Source: Rheinheimera nanhaiensis E407-8 (GTDB lineage Bacteria > Pseudomonadota > Gammaproteobacteria > Enterobacterales > Alteromonadaceae). Taken from it: a DNA stretch of 64,000 nucleotides. Made by a program: the position numbers and the translations under genes. Numbering within the stretch: the first letter of the stretch is position 1; each line of letters opens with the position of its first letter. Below are positions 9,162 through 18,963 of the stretch, in pieces. The stretch spans positions 1-64,000 of the forward strand of contig NZ_BAFK01000006.1 in NCBI RefSeq assembly GCF_000296695.1, in the 5' to 3' direction. The notes under the pieces were generated by a model that had not been told where the DNA came from, searched no databases, and saw only the letters and a program-made list of their open reading frames with translations.

Positions 9162-10229
9162 CTAACCTAAGTAAAAACCATAAGACTGTGCGTTATAGAC
9201 AATTGGAAAAACATAAAGAACATAAATTAGCGAGTAAAAGTTTGACATTACTCTTATATAGCCAAGCGACACAGAAAACCTGTAATTATAATACTTACAT
9301 ATGAGAGGAATAACCAAAACACATGAAATAAGATAAAAGTAACTCAAACGCCAAGCAATTATAGTAACACTTGAAAACAAAACAATTAATATCACACCAA
9401 TAAAAAACAACTTAAACACATAATTATCAAATGCATCAACTAAAGACCTTCTAATGTTATATATCAATAATATAGTAACAACACCAAGGATTATCCTGGG
9501 ATCGTAAAACTTCATAGGATATCCGTAATCATCAGAGGACATATAAGACACTATCATCCACGAAATAATATCCAACCCAACAAGCTTAAAAGCGTCTGCT
9601 ATTAGAATTAACGGATTCATCGCAAAGCCAAAAAATATCGAAATACAAAAAACCGACATCAGTTGTCGGTAAGTCAATTTCGTTAGAAAGACCAGAAGCA
9701 AACAAATTGCAGAGCTGTGAAATGAAATTGCCAACAACAGAAACAGCAAAGAGATAATTTTTTTCGAGTAGTAATAATTAATGATAAAAAGCAACCCAAA
9801 AGCTGCGGCCACTGACACTCTTGAAGCATGCATATTCATTGTTAAAAAATATGGCATCCAGACCAGCAACGAAATAATTCGATAACACGAATACTTATGA
9901 ATCACCCACACTATTGGAAACGCAGATAACAACGCCATGGAGAAAATTATAAATTGACCATCAAAGCCTGCGGCATTACCTACATACGATAGAATTCTGA
10001 AACCAGCCTCTGCATGTATAGTTGGATCAACAACATTTTCCCAGCTTGCTACCTTTGAATATAGTCGTAGATATGCATCATAATCAGCAGGACCAGTTCC
10101 TCCGACACGAAAAGCAGAAAAAATAAATAAAACAAAGGATAAAGATACAAAAACTAGTTTTTCAAACTTTGTCCTATCGTAAATAATTGAAGAATACAAA
10201 CTAAAAAATATCAATAAGTATGGCAGCAT
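9162..10229 (-). CDS. EpsG/Wzy-like repeat-unit polymerase
   Basis: This 355-residue protein consists of about 9-11 hydrophobic segments separated by short loops. Near the N-terminus it has the GTGPADYDAYLRLYSKV stretch seen in EpsG-type proteins (G..DY..Y...Y). HASRVSVAAAFGLLF and SFHSSAICLLL follow, the RVS/SFH signature of that family. It is the only polymerase candidate in the cluster, so I infer that it joins undecaprenyl-linked repeat units in the periplasm, with Wzx and Wzz encoded in the same operon. The AT-rich composition is typical of serotype-specific genes. The ribosome-binding site is weak. Confidence 0.82.
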   Translation of the reverse strand: MLPYLLIFFSLYSSIIYDRTKFEKLVFVSLSFVLFIFSAFRVGGTGPADYDAYLRLYSKVASWENVVDPTIHAEAGFRILSYVGNAAGFDGQFIIFSMALLSAFPIVWVIHKYSCYRIISLLVWMPYFLTMNMHASRVSVAAAFGLLFIINYYYSKKIISLLFLLLAISFHSSAICLLLVFLTKLTYRQLMSVFCISIFFGFAMNPLILIADAFKLVGLDIISWMIVSYMSSDDYGYPMKFYDPRIILGVVTILLIYNIRRSLVDAFDNYVFKLFFIGVILIVLFSSVTIIAWRLSYFYLISCVLVIPLICKYYNYRFSVSLGYIRVMSNFYSLIYVLYVFPIVYNAQSYGFYLG

Positions 10230-10266
10230 AGAGTAACCATCATTTAGACAAGTATTATTTCACTGT

Positions 10267-11361
10267 TTAAAGAGTATCTAACAGCTTAGAAGACCAATGC
10301 GATAGAGAAAATTCAGTCTTAATTTTTCGATATGCTGCCTCAGACATTTTCGCATAATCATCTTCTGATAGTTTTAATGCTCTTTCCAAAGCAGAGTAAA
10401 TGTCAAAGTCAAATGCTACTATGCCGTTAACTCCATCCGTTATAATTTTCTCATACCCGTCACCTGGAAAAATTATAGGCACTAAACCATGAGACATCGC
10501 CTCCAGTAACGCGTAGTTAGCTAAAATCACTTCTGCAGGGAACAAGAAAAATTTGTGTTTTACTAACTCAACGCCGATATCTTTTATGAAACCATCTACT
10601 GAAACAACATCACCAATATCAAGTTCTTCATAAAGTTCCAAAACATCATTGGAATAGGATTCTCCTCTCACACCGTATACAACATTGGAAATAGAGTTAA
10701 ATCCAAAGATAGAAGCAGAAAACACAAAATTATTTTTCTTAAGAGATGAAAATGCCTCAACCAAAGACTTGACGTTGCGACTTTCGATAACAGCATTAGC
10801 ATATATAAAATCTTTACTTATCTTTGAGCGCGAATGATAATTATCTTCAACTGGCACACAATTATAGATGCTTACTACTTTAGCAAGTAAATCCTCTCCA
10901 ATAGATTTAATTGAGTCCAAATGATGAACTTCTTTAGCAAAGATCTTATCAGAAAGCCTCAAACTCTGTCTTGTAAGCACCTTCTTCACATTAACGAATA
11001 GACTCAAGAAGAAAGACTTGCGATTGAAGTGGGTTTTGTCGCCCTTTAACTCCCCACCTATCAGCCAGAACCTTACTTTAACACCAAGAACCTTTGCTAC
11101 AAAAACATAGTATAAAGACAATATGGAATAATCATAACAATCAATGAAATCTGGATTATAGGTCCTTATGGTTTTAGCATAATTGTACATACGCGAAAAC
11201 GTACCCTTTCCAGCGAAATGCATGTCAAAATCGCTACCATAACCAACATAATCAGAGTTGATTAAGACCCTCGGGTGAACACCAATCGAACTATAAGAGT
11301 CCATCATATAGGTATATTTTTCAGCAAAAAAAGGCAACCCGACAATTAATATCTTTTTCAT
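10267..11361 (-). CDS. Glycosyltransferase family 4 protein
   Basis: The ATG at 11361 (MKKILIVGLPFF) is preferred to an upstream TTG at 11421, because it gives the usual GT4 N-terminus. The 364-residue product has an N-terminal Rossmann-like domain (DFIDCYDYSILSLYYVFVAK, VRFWLIGGE). The C-terminal domain reads DFIYANAVIESRNVKSLVEAFSS and VSVDGFIKDIGVELVKHKFFLFP, ending in the nucleotide-sugar site EVILANYALLEAMSHGLVPII. It lies in the AT-rich structure-specific block and follows a 245-bp non-coding gap. Donor and acceptor are unknown. Confidence 0.82.
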   Translation of the reverse strand: MKKILIVGLPFFAEKYTYMMDSYSSIGVHPRVLINSDYVGYGSDFDMHFAGKGTFSRMYNYAKTIRTYNPDFIDCYDYSILSLYYVFVAKVLGVKVRFWLIGGELKGDKTHFNRKSFFLSLFVNVKKVLTRQSLRLSDKIFAKEVHHLDSIKSIGEDLLAKVVSIYNCVPVEDNYHSRSKISKDFIYANAVIESRNVKSLVEAFSSLKKNNFVFSASIFGFNSISNVVYGVRGESYSNDVLELYEELDIGDVVSVDGFIKDIGVELVKHKFFLFPAEVILANYALLEAMSHGLVPIIFPGDGYEKIITDGVNGIVAFDFDIYSALERALKLSEDDYAKMSEAAYRKIKTEFSLSHWSSKLLDTL

Positions 11362-11606
11362 GAAACGCTCTACATTATCAGAATAATACTGAATCGATAC
11401 CCATTGTAAGCAGCCAAGCAATGTTGCTTATTCAAAAATAAAAACCACAGTAAGAAGTCACTTGACCATAAATATCTTTAGAAGAAAACGCTGACAAAAA
11501 AAACCAAGTCTAGTCAATATCATTTTCCATTTATTAATATTGTATTAACCCCCCCAAAAAAATTATGTTTCAACAACACTATCGGTTAGCGATAAACAAT
11601 AGATAT
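11362..11606. other. AT-rich intergenic gap between wzx and a glycosyltransferase gene
   Basis: This is the longest non-coding stretch in the AT-rich block (245 bp). It contains a run of seven C followed by seven A at about 11549-11562. I see no convincing coding potential. A candidate -35-like TTGACT occurs on the minus strand without a good -10, so an internal promoter is possible but unproven. Confidence 0.4.
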
Positions 11607-13016
11607 CTAACTCCTTGTTAATTTAATCGTATGCAGTAACTCATACGCTTCTTTTCTGAAGAATACACCTACCAAAGGTATAAAACAAAGCCAAATAACG
11701 ACATATGTATAAGTGCCATATTCTGGACTCAGCAATGTTACTACAGTCAAGAAAAGTAAAAGTACTACAAAAAAATATATTTTTGCTCTGGGGAAGGATC
11801 GCCAGATAAAAGATGAAACCTCTGTTCTCATAATAAAGAACACTACATAAGCGATTGCATTGCTTACTACAGCACCTGCAGCGCCAAATAGGGGCACCAA
11901 CTTAATACTCAGCAATACGTTTACTACAAAAGCAGCCAGTGTTATCCAAATAGTAAGACCGGTACGTTTAGTAATGCCAATACCTACGCAAGTCACTTCT
12001 GACAAGGTGTACATTAATGGCGCTATCAGTGCGCACAGCAATAAGTATTTTACAGATGCGTAGCCTTGTGGCAGCAGATAGTCTGTTATCCAGGAAAAAA
12101 TGCCACACAAGGCACAAATCACACAAATTGCCATCAGCACCTGCTTGCTTATTGCATGAACTTTTCCCATATCAGCACTCTCTGCATGCCATCTATATAC
12201 CGTTGGCGCCCATATAACTGAAAACACAGACTGGAAAATACTGGCAGCAGCGGCAAAGCTGGCAGTGACTGAATAAAGGCCTAACTCGGATAAAGGTGCA
12301 TACATTCTCAGCGTGACGGTACTGGTCGCCATTAGGCCCCAGTATATAACTCCGGAAAATACAAGCGGCACGCCAAAGTTCAGCAGCTGTTTCCCGCTCT
12401 CAGAGTCCGGCCTACTTCGAAAGGCACTTTGCCATTCGTTGCGTGTGTTCCAGGCGTAAACGATCAATACCGTTGACGTAGACGCAAGGAATGCTAACTG
12501 TAAAGTAAGGAACTCTCTGGCAATACCTGAAAATATAATAATGCCCACTGCTACCAGCATAACTAACTTAGGAATAATTTGGCTCATTGAATACGCCAAG
12601 CCACGTTCTTGCATTCGTAAGATAAGTGAGAGAAACCTGGAAATAAAAGCCGTTATTACACAGTACAGAGTTATCCAGAAATACCTGCCCGCCTCCTCAC
12701 CATACATTAGCAGAGATATGTCCTTTGCAAATACACCACAGCATATCGCCAGTATCGACAACAATATCAACCCCGGCCAAAGACAAGCCTTTAGCAGAGC
12801 AGGTTTATCTTTCGTCTCGTGATAATGTCTGACATAGGCCTGATCCAGCCCCAGCATACAAATCAGTAGAGCCAGCGATACCGTCACATTTAATACATTT
12901 AAGCGGCCAATATCTTCCATACTGAACGCCCAGGCCAATACCGGAACGGTAATAAGTCCCAAAGCTGCTGCACCGATCGGCCCTAACGCAAATAAAGTAA
13001 CGTTTCTTAAATTCAA
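11607..13016 (-). CDS. wzx: Polysaccharide flippase (Wzx, MATE/MOP superfamily)
   Basis: This 469-residue integral membrane protein has about 12-14 hydrophobic segments. Its N-terminus, reading GPIGAAALGLITVPVLAWAFS and MEDIGRLNVLN, is typical of RfbX/Wzx-type transporters. It probably moves the undecaprenyl-PP-linked repeat across the inner membrane. The start is a TTG at 13016, with AGAG further upstream; no internal ATG gives a full first helix. It lies between the GT56 gene and the remaining glycosyltransferases. Its base composition is intermediate between the AT-rich transferases and the backbone genes. Confidence 0.9.
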   Translation of the reverse strand: MNLRNVTLFALGPIGAAALGLITVPVLAWAFSMEDIGRLNVLNVTVSLALLICMLGLDQAYVRHYHETKDKPALLKACLWPGLILLSILAICCGVFAKDISLLMYGEEAGRYFWITLYCVITAFISRFLSLILRMQERGLAYSMSQIIPKLVMLVAVGIIIFSGIAREFLTLQLAFLASTSTVLIVYAWNTRNEWQSAFRSRPDSESGKQLLNFGVPLVFSGVIYWGLMATSTVTLRMYAPLSELGLYSVTASFAAAASIFQSVFSVIWAPTVYRWHAESADMGKVHAISKQVLMAICVICALCGIFSWITDYLLPQGYASVKYLLLCALIAPLMYTLSEVTCVGIGITKRTGLTIWITLAAFVVNVLLSIKLVPLFGAAGAVVSNAIAYVVFFIMRTEVSSFIWRSFPRAKIYFFVVLLLFLTVVTLLSPEYGTYTYVVIWLCFIPLVGVFFRKEAYELLHTIKLTRS

Positions 13017-13063
13017 GTAATATACTCTAAGTTTTTAAGACAGCAGAAAACATAAATAAATAA

Positions 13064-14233
13064 TTAATCTGCCCGAGGCCCAACGTGATAGCGCACTAAT
13101 TTTTCTGTGTTTGAATCTATGACTGCTCTAGACCAGTGTGTATAAAGCGCTTTTTTATTAGCTTTTATGTCCGCTTCGGTTAATGGCGTCGACAACAACT
13201 CTGGATGACTTTCTAAATCCGATATTTTATTTACGACAGCACCAATACCTACAAAGTAATCATAAAGTGGATTATCTTCCCTTAAAAAAACTCTGGCACC
13301 GAGATATACCATCATAATAATATTACCTAAAGCTTGCTGCCTTATGTGGTTCATAACTACAAAACCACAATTCATTAACAGAGTTGAATATTCATCCAGA
13401 GGCATAAACTCTAATACTGGTTTAAATGCATGTTTAAAAAAATCTCTACCGTAATCAACTACGTAATCTTTGTATGATTCATCGCCATAGCTCAACGGTA
13501 CATATACATCCCGTACGGCATTAATCCTACTTAAAGAAGTCGATATAGTTTCGAATGCTTCTATATGATTGTTAGTATATGTAGCACTATTGCCAATTAA
13601 AATAGCATTACCAGTTACAGTTTTTCCTAGGATATTTTTCGCATGGAAGTCTTCTAGAGAACCATAATTCCATTGACAAAAATCCGGAACATGATGCATC
13701 AGTTTTAATTGCTCTATAAGTTGATACTCACTATGCAAAACAGGTGAAAAGCTGTTGAATTTTGAAATTGCTTTTTTCTCAAAAAACATTAAATACACAG
13801 CCTTAATTATTTTCTTAAATGGAGAATAATCTGCTTTTTCAGATTGTAAAGATTGATGAATAAGATCTTTTATTTTTAGCGTCGCTGGCAAAATAAAATT
13901 TTTCTTATTATCGGAAATATAATCATAGTAATCAAAACCCCAACCAAGCCATGCCAACTTAGTTTTTTTTGACGAAAACAAAATTATGGGATACAAAAAA
14001 ATTGATAAAGAATGAAATACAATAAGGTCAAAATTTCTCAACTCTCTGTAGAAAGAAAACCTGAAAAAATCAGACATTGAGAAAGACCTTTCAAAACGGT
14101 GTACGTCTGTTCCTGAAGATACATTACAAGAATGCAACCAAACAGAGTTTTGCTGAGGGAAAACCCGCTCAAACGATGACACTGCTTCATTCAAAAATAC
14201 ATTTTTTGAACTGATATGTAGTATTTTAACCAT
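13064..14233 (-). CDS. GT56 family dTDP-4-acylamido-dideoxyhexose glycosyltransferase (WecF-like)
   Basis: This 389-residue protein shares the WecF/RffT pattern. AILIGNSATYTNNHIEAFE matches the ILVGNS..SN.HI region; VYVPLSYGD follows. LDEYSTLLMNCGFVVMNHIRQQALGNIIMM corresponds to the conserved RQQ.G.I stretch, followed by GARVFLREDNPLYDYF. In E. coli, WecF adds Fuc4NAc from dTDP-Fuc4NAc to lipid II of the enterobacterial common antigen. Here the adjacent genes (rmlB, rmlA, a VioA-type aminotransferase and an acyltransferase) would make a dTDP-4-acylamido-4,6-dideoxyhexose. I infer that this sugar is its donor. Whether it is Qui4NAcyl or Fuc4NAcyl cannot be told. Confidence 0.82.
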   Translation of the reverse strand: MVKILHISSKNVFLNEAVSSFERVFPQQNSVWLHSCNVSSGTDVHRFERSFSMSDFFRFSFYRELRNFDLIVFHSLSIFLYPIILFSSKKTKLAWLGWGFDYYDYISDNKKNFILPATLKIKDLIHQSLQSEKADYSPFKKIIKAVYLMFFEKKAISKFNSFSPVLHSEYQLIEQLKLMHHVPDFCQWNYGSLEDFHAKNILGKTVTGNAILIGNSATYTNNHIEAFETISTSLSRINAVRDVYVPLSYGDESYKDYVVDYGRDFFKHAFKPVLEFMPLDEYSTLLMNCGFVVMNHIRQQALGNIIMMVYLGARVFLREDNPLYDYFVGIGAVVNKISDLESHPELLSTPLTEADIKANKKALYTHWSRAVIDSNTEKLVRYHVGPRAD

Positions 14234-14244
14234 TATTATTTTAG

Positions 14245-14817
14245 TCAGTTAGCGTTATATTCTGCCAGAAAATCCACTTCCAGCTGGAGGGCTGTTTTCT
14301 TTCGTTCTTTAATAAATTTTGCGGGGTTACCCGCATAGATGCTCCACTCGGGATATTCACCTTTTGCAAGACTCAATGCGCCTAAGGCAACACCCTCATA
14401 CAGATGAGCACCTGGCAGAATAACGGTGCCGCAGCCAATAATCACATGTTTTTCTATTACAACGGGGCTATGAGTTACTTTCTTATATTTTCCCGAAATG
14501 CATGGATTAGTCATGGATGCTCCGGAGTAGTCGTCACTAGAACTATACACCGACACTCTGGATGACAGGTTGGAAAAGTCTTGAATAAGTATGCTACCTG
14601 CGCCGATCAAACTGCTGTAAACGGCAATATGTATATGACTACCTATTCTTATACCTCCGTCACCAGCAGACAAAACTGCAAAATCATCTATACGGACGTT
14701 ATCACCCAAGCTAATGTTCGACGCATTGTAAATGCTTGCTTTATCAGAAATACGAACATTTTTACCAAGCGATTTAAAGCCCAGAGACTGTATCTGCTTA
14801 TCATTAAGCGTTGGCAT
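14245..14817 (-). CDS. Hexapeptide-repeat acyltransferase (VioB/WecD-like role)
   Basis: The ATG at 14817 ([14 protein letters not shown]) has GGGAAAG eight bases upstream and is preferred to an in-frame TTG at 14832. The 190-residue left-handed beta-helix protein has repeats from about residue 18 to 150 (VRISDKASIYNASNISLGDNV and onwards). It ends with AGNPAKFIKERKK, the standard C-terminus of LacA/NodL-type acetyltransferases. It overlaps the VioA-type aminotransferase by 14 bp. Position and partner suggest N-acylation of a dTDP-4-amino-4,6-dideoxyhexose. The acyl group is unknown. Confidence 0.8.
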   Translation of the reverse strand: MPTLNDKQIQSLGFKSLGKNVRISDKASIYNASNISLGDNVRIDDFAVLSAGDGGIRIGSHIHIAVYSSLIGAGSILIQDFSNLSSRVSVYSSSDDYSGASMTNPCISGKYKKVTHSPVVIEKHVIIGCGTVILPGAHLYEGVALGALSLAKGEYPEWSIYAGNPAKFIKERKKTALQLEVDFLAEYNAN

Positions 14818-15898
14818 ATATTGCTTTCCCAACTTCAGAAATGATTAGTGAAACGTCTTCTGATGACAGGGCATAATAGAGCGGCAAACACAGCGTCCTA
14901 TTTGATAGCGATTCAGATACAGGACATTGCGCGGCGTACTGATCTTTAAAATTCTCGACCAGGTTTAATGATGGTGAAAAATAGCGTCTTGCGGTTATGC
15001 CATTTCTTGCCAGGGAGTTAAGTACCTGAGTACATTGGATATCGTCTTTAAATGTGATCGGAAGATAGGCCCCATTTTTTGTCGCGTGACTTCTCCAGAT
15101 TGGTTGATAACCTAAGCTTTGTAAACCATCACAATACTGTTCATAAAGTGCAATACGATGTGACAGGATCTGGTCAATATCATCCAATACGGCAAGCCCC
15201 ATAGCGGCATGTACTTCGCTCATTTTTGTATTAATACCGGCGTCAACGATATTGCCTGTAGATGTATCAATGCCAAAATTGGTCATTAAGACGGCGCGCT
15301 CGTAGTCGTCACTATTTTTAAATATAACAGCTCCGCCTTCAACACTGTGAAACACCTTGGTAGCATGGAAGCTTAGGGTAGATGCATCGCCATAATTCAG
15401 TACGCTATTACCATTTACCTTAACCCCAAAAGCGTGGGCGGCATCGTAAATCACTTTAACTTTGTGCTCTTTGCCTATTTGCTCAAACGCTTCAACATCA
15501 CAAGGGTTACCGTATACATGCACTGGCACTATCGCTGTGGTGTCGGTATCTATGGCCTGGCGAGCTTTATTCGGGCATAAGTTATAACTTAGCGGGTCAA
15601 TGTCAGCAAACTTGGGGGTTATACCTTCCCATGCCAAACTACTGCTGGTGGCGATAAATGTAAAAGGCGTAGTTACCGCATTGCCTTTTAAATTAAACAC
15701 TTTATAGGCAAGTTGCATAGCGAGAGTGCCATTAGCCACTGGCAATAAGTTTTTTACGCCCAGATATTCTTCCAGCCGTACTTTTAGTTCCTGAACTAAA
15801 GGGCCGTTGTTTGTTAACCAGGCTTTGTCATAAACGCGTTCAAGGTACTTGGTGTATTTTTCAAATGCAGGTAAATAAGGTTTATTAACTGGAATCAT
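14804..15898 (-). CDS. DegT-family dTDP-4-amino-4,6-dideoxyhexose transaminase (VioA-like)
   Basis: This 364-residue PLP enzyme reads [19 protein letters not shown], then [41 protein letters not shown] and the PLP lysine near residue 181 in [14 protein letters not shown]. The SFHATK context, WLTNNGP and GNPCDVEA are typical of VioA/FdtB-type transaminases acting on dTDP-ketosugars. Its ATG overlaps the rmlA stop (ATGA). RmlA and RmlB upstream supply dTDP-4-keto-6-deoxyglucose, so a 4-aminotransferase is expected. FdtB-type 3-amination would need a keto-isomerase, and none is seen. Confidence 0.85.
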   Translation of the reverse strand: MIPVNKPYLPAFEKYTKYLERVYDKAWLTNNGPLVQELKVRLEEYLGVKNLLPVANGTLAMQLAYKVFNLKGNAVTTPFTFIATSSSLAWEGITPKFADIDPLSYNLCPNKARQAIDTDTTAIVPVHVYGNPCDVEAFEQIGKEHKVKVIYDAAHAFGVKVNGNSVLNYGDASTLSFHATKVFHSVEGGAVIFKNSDDYERAVLMTNFGIDTSTGNIVDAGINTKMSEVHAAMGLAVLDDIDQILSHRIALYEQYCDGLQSLGYQPIWRSHATKNGAYLPITFKDDIQCTQVLNSLARNGITARRYFSPSLNLVENFKDQYAAQCPVSESLSNRTLCLPLYYALSSEDVSLIISEVGKAIYANA

Positions 15899-16764
15899 TT
15901 TGCTTTCACCAACTCAGCTAAATACTGGCCGTAGCTGTTCTTCGTCATAGTATCGGCAATCCGGCTAATATCCGCTGCTGATAACCAACCATTAATAAAA
16001 GCAATCTCTTCAAGCACTGCGACTTTAAATCCCTGCCGGTGTTCAATCGTTTGCACAAACGATGATGCCTCAAGCAGGCTGTCGTAGGTGCCGGTATCCA
16101 GCCAAGCAAAACCACGGCCCAGCATTTCAACCTGCAAATTTCCGCGCTTTAGATATTCGCGGTTAACACAAGTAATTTCCAACTCACCCCGTGCTGACGG
16201 CTCGATTCGTTTGGCTATGTCGATAACATCATTATCGTAAAAATAAAGCCCGGTTACCGCATAGTTAGACTTTGGTTTGGCCGGTTTTTCTTCTATAGAA
16301 ATAGCTTTTTTGTTTTCGTCAAACTCCACCACGCCAAAACGCTCGGGATCGCGCACCTGATAACCGAATACCGTCGCCCCTGTTTTTCTGGCAGCTGCTT
16401 GTTTTAACTTGGGGCTAAAACTCTGGCCGTAGAAAATGTTATCGCCCAGCACCAGGCATACATTATCATTACCGATAAATTCTTCACCAATAATAAAGGC
16501 TTGGGCCAAACCGTCCGGGTTTGGCTGTGCTGCATAGCTAAGATGAATACCAAAGTCACTACCATCGCCCAGTAAACGCTGGAATGCTGCTTGGTCTTCC
16601 GGTGTGGTAATGATCAGAATATCTCGTATACCAGCCAGCATCAGCACCGACAATGGATAGTAAATCATCGGTTTGTCATAAACTGGCAACAACTGCTTAG
16701 ATACACCACGGGTTATAGGATACAAGCGTGTACCCGAACCACCGGCTAATACTATACCTTTCAT
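15895..16764 (-). CDS. rmlA: Glucose-1-phosphate thymidylyltransferase
   Basis: This 289-residue enzyme forms dTDP-glucose from dTTP and glucose-1-phosphate. The N-terminal loop [20 protein letters not shown] and [16 protein letters not shown] are textbook RmlA. LGDNIFYG carries the metal Asp, and [21 protein letters not shown] and [13 protein letters not shown] complete the active site. Ribosome-binding site GGAGC precedes the ATG. It lies 3 bp from rmlB and overlaps the VioA-like gene by 4 bp. With RmlB it feeds both dTDP-rhamnose (RmlC and RmlD are encoded 10 kb upstream in the same direction) and the dTDP-4-amino sugar. Confidence 0.97.
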   Translation of the reverse strand: MKGIVLAGGSGTRLYPITRGVSKQLLPVYDKPMIYYPLSVLMLAGIRDILIITTPEDQAAFQRLLGDGSDFGIHLSYAAQPNPDGLAQAFIIGEEFIGNDNVCLVLGDNIFYGQSFSPKLKQAAARKTGATVFGYQVRDPERFGVVEFDENKKAISIEEKPAKPKSNYAVTGLYFYDNDVIDIAKRIEPSARGELEITCVNREYLKRGNLQVEMLGRGFAWLDTGTYDSLLEASSFVQTIEHRQGFKVAVLEEIAFINGWLSAADISRIADTMTKNSYGQYLAELVKAK

Positions 16765-16767
16765 TTG

Positions 16768-17841
16768 CTAAGCTCCTTGCCCTAAACGCTCCAGCTTGTA
16801 GCTGCCGTCCAGTACTGCCTGCCACCAGTTTTTATTGTTTAAGTACCACTGCACGGTTTTGCGTAAGCCGGTTTCGAAAGTTTCTTCGGGCTTCCAGCCA
16901 AGTTCACGTTCTATTTTGCTGGCGTCAATAGCGTAGCGTAAGTCGTGACCAGGGCGATCGGTTACGTGAGTGATGAGTGATGCGTGTTTAGTGTTGAGTG
17001 GGTAACCGCGCTCATGCATTGGTGCCAGTTCGTCCATCAGCTCACAGATGGCATGCACCACTTCGATATTTTGTTTTTCGTTGTGGCCGCCGATGTTATA
17101 GGTTTCACCAACTACGCCCCCGGTTACTACCTTGTACAAAGCACGGGCGTGATCTTCTACGTAAAGCCAGTCGCGCACCTGGTTGCCCTTGCCGTACACC
17201 GGCAGCGGCTTGCCAGCTAAGGCATTTAAAATAATCAGCGGTATCAGCTTTTCCGGGAAATGGTAAGGGCCATAGTTGTTAGAGCAATTAGTTACAATAA
17301 CCGGCAAGCCGTAAGTACGCTGCCAGGCCCGCACTAAATGATCTGAACTGGCTTTACTGGCCGAATATGGGCTGCTTGGCGCATAAGGTGTAGTTTCAGT
17401 AAACAAATCATCAGTGCCATGCAAATCACCGTACACTTCATCGGTAGAGATATGGTGAAAACGAAATGCCTGTTTACGCTCTTCCGGTAAAGCTTTCCAA
17501 TAATTACGCGCAGCCTCCAGCAAGGAGTAAGTACCAACAATATTGGTTTCAATAAAAGCTGCCGGGCCATCTATAGAGCGGTCGACATGGCTTTCAGCAG
17601 CCAAATGCATAACGGCATCAGGTTGATGCTTTTCGAATACTGCAGCCATTGCCGTTGCATCACAAATATCTGCCTGGACGAATGTGTAACGAGTATTATC
17701 GGACACATCAGCTAATGAGTTTAAATTACCGGCATAAGTTAATTTGTCGAGGTTAACGACTTCGTTATTAGTGTTAGTACAGATATGGCGGACTACAGCA
17801 GAACCGATAAAACCCGCACCACCAGTAATTAATAGCTTCAT
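16768..17841 (-). CDS. rmlB: dTDP-glucose 4,6-dehydratase
   Basis: This 357-residue extended SDR protein makes dTDP-4-keto-6-deoxyglucose. It has the NAD loop [13 protein letters not shown] near residue 7, [26 protein letters not shown], the catalytic [12 protein letters not shown] and [28 protein letters not shown] and [17 protein letters not shown] follow. The ATG overlaps the wbpE stop by 4 bp, with GGAG upstream. Oddly, the segment just before DRPGHD is about seven residues longer than in E. coli RmlB/RffG. It is encoded by a degenerate repeat (16966-17001) also found in intergenic DNA elsewhere in the window. The rest of the protein is normal, so activity is probably kept. Confidence 0.97.
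   Translation of the reverse strand: MKLLITGGAGFIGSAVVRHICTNTNNEVVNLDKLTYAGNLNSLADVSDNTRYTFVQADICDATAMAAVFEKHQPDAVMHLAAESHVDRSIDGPAAFIETNIVGTYSLLEAARNYWKALPEERKQAFRFHHISTDEVYGDLHGTDDLFTETTPYAPSSPYSASKASSDHLVRAWQRTYGLPVIVTNCSNNYGPYHFPEKLIPLIILNALAGKPLPVYGKGNQVRDWLYVEDHARALYKVVTGGVVGETYNIGGHNEKQNIEVVHAICELMDELAPMHERGYPLNTKHASLITHVTDRPGHDLRYAIDASKIERELGWKPEETFETGLRKTVQWYLNNKNWWQAVLDGSYKLERLGQGA
16966..17001. repeat. Degenerate TGATGAGT repeat inside rmlB
   Basis: The plus-strand string contains GTGAGTGATGAGTGATG and GTGTTTAGTGTTGAGT. It closely resembles the left arm at 2905-2927 and the string at 34864-34880. It falls in frame in rmlB, encoding about residues 281-292 in the loop before DRPGHD. 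Confidence 0.6.
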
Positions 17842-18962
17842 TGGATCTCCACACCAGATTTAGCCAAAGCCTCCAGTACAGAAACAAAACTAGCCTCAGC
17901 CATGTAGGGGTGCATAGGTATGCTAAAGACCTGTTTTGCCAGCTTAGATGCTGTTGGGAAGTCTGCATCAGTGTAACCCAGCGCGCTAAAGGCGGTTTGT
18001 TGGTGCATGCAGGTGCCGTAGTAGATCATCGTTGGCACACCTTGCTCTTTGCAGCTGGCCATTATTGCATCCCTGTTATCGCTGACAAGGGTGTATTGTG
18101 CCCAAGAGCTTGTATACCCCTGAGGTATATGAGGCTTAAGGTAATTTCCTGTTAATTGAGTACTATACAGTGCCGCTAAACGGTTTCTATTAACAAGCTC
18201 CTGCGGAAATTCAGCAAGTTTCTCCAGCAAGATAGCTGCTTGCAACGTATCTAACCGACTGTTAACACCAATGCGTACATTGTCGTATTTGTCTTTGCCC
18301 TTGCCATGCACCCGATATGAACGGAATAAAGCCGCATACTCATCGCTGTTAGTAAAAACAGCACCGCCGTCACCATAACAGCCCAATGGTTTAGCCGGGA
18401 AAAAGCTGGTGGTGGCCATATCGCCAAAACTGCCGGCACGTTTGCCATTTATTTCGCCGCCGAAGCCCTGCGCCGCATCTTCAATTAGCTTTAAATTGTA
18501 TTTAGCAGCTATTTTTTCGAGCTCAAGATAATTGGCTGGTAAACCAAACAGGTCAACAGCAATAATCGCGCGCGGTGTTAACTTACCCTCTGCTATCACC
18601 TGTTGAATGCGCCGCTCTAAATCTTTAGGGCAAATATTAAAAGTGCGCTCGTCTGAGTCGACAAACACTGGCGTAGCACCGGCGTAAGCGACTACTTCGG
18701 CCGTGGCGAAAAAGGTAAAGGTGGGGCAAAACACCGCATCACCAGGTTTAATATCCAGTACCATCATGGCAAGTTGCAGTGCATCAGTTCCGTTAGCACA
18801 GCTGATACAATGCTTTACACCTACGTACTCTGCCAACTTAATTTCGAGTTCCTCAACCTCTGGCCCCATTATGTAGTTGCCATGGTCAAGAACTGTTTGA
18901 ATACGTTGGTCAATACGCTGTTTTAAATGCTTATACTGCGCGGCTAAATCAATAAACTGCAT
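17838..18962 (-). CDS. wbpE: UDP-2-acetamido-2-deoxy-ribo-hexuluronate 3-aminotransferase
   Basis: This 374-residue DegT-family PLP enzyme has EFIDL-type start [57 protein letters not shown] and the PLP lysine near residue 191 in [33 protein letters not shown] and the late [12 protein letters not shown] are also seen in P. aeruginosa WbpE. It transfers an amino group from glutamate to the 3-keto uronate sugar made by WbpB. It sits directly downstream of wbpD (2-bp gap) and overlaps rmlB. The wbpB-wbpD-wbpE trio supports the assignment strongly. Confidence 0.94.
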   Translation of the reverse strand: MQFIDLAAQYKHLKQRIDQRIQTVLDHGNYIMGPEVEELEIKLAEYVGVKHCISCANGTDALQLAMMVLDIKPGDAVFCPTFTFFATAEVVAYAGATPVFVDSDERTFNICPKDLERRIQQVIAEGKLTPRAIIAVDLFGLPANYLELEKIAAKYNLKLIEDAAQGFGGEINGKRAGSFGDMATTSFFPAKPLGCYGDGGAVFTNSDEYAALFRSYRVHGKGKDKYDNVRIGVNSRLDTLQAAILLEKLAEFPQELVNRNRLAALYSTQLTGNYLKPHIPQGYTSSWAQYTLVSDNRDAIMASCKEQGVPTMIYYGTCMHQQTAFSALGYTDADFPTASKLAKQVFSIPMHPYMAEASFVSVLEALAKSGVEIQ

Positions 18963-18963
18963 G

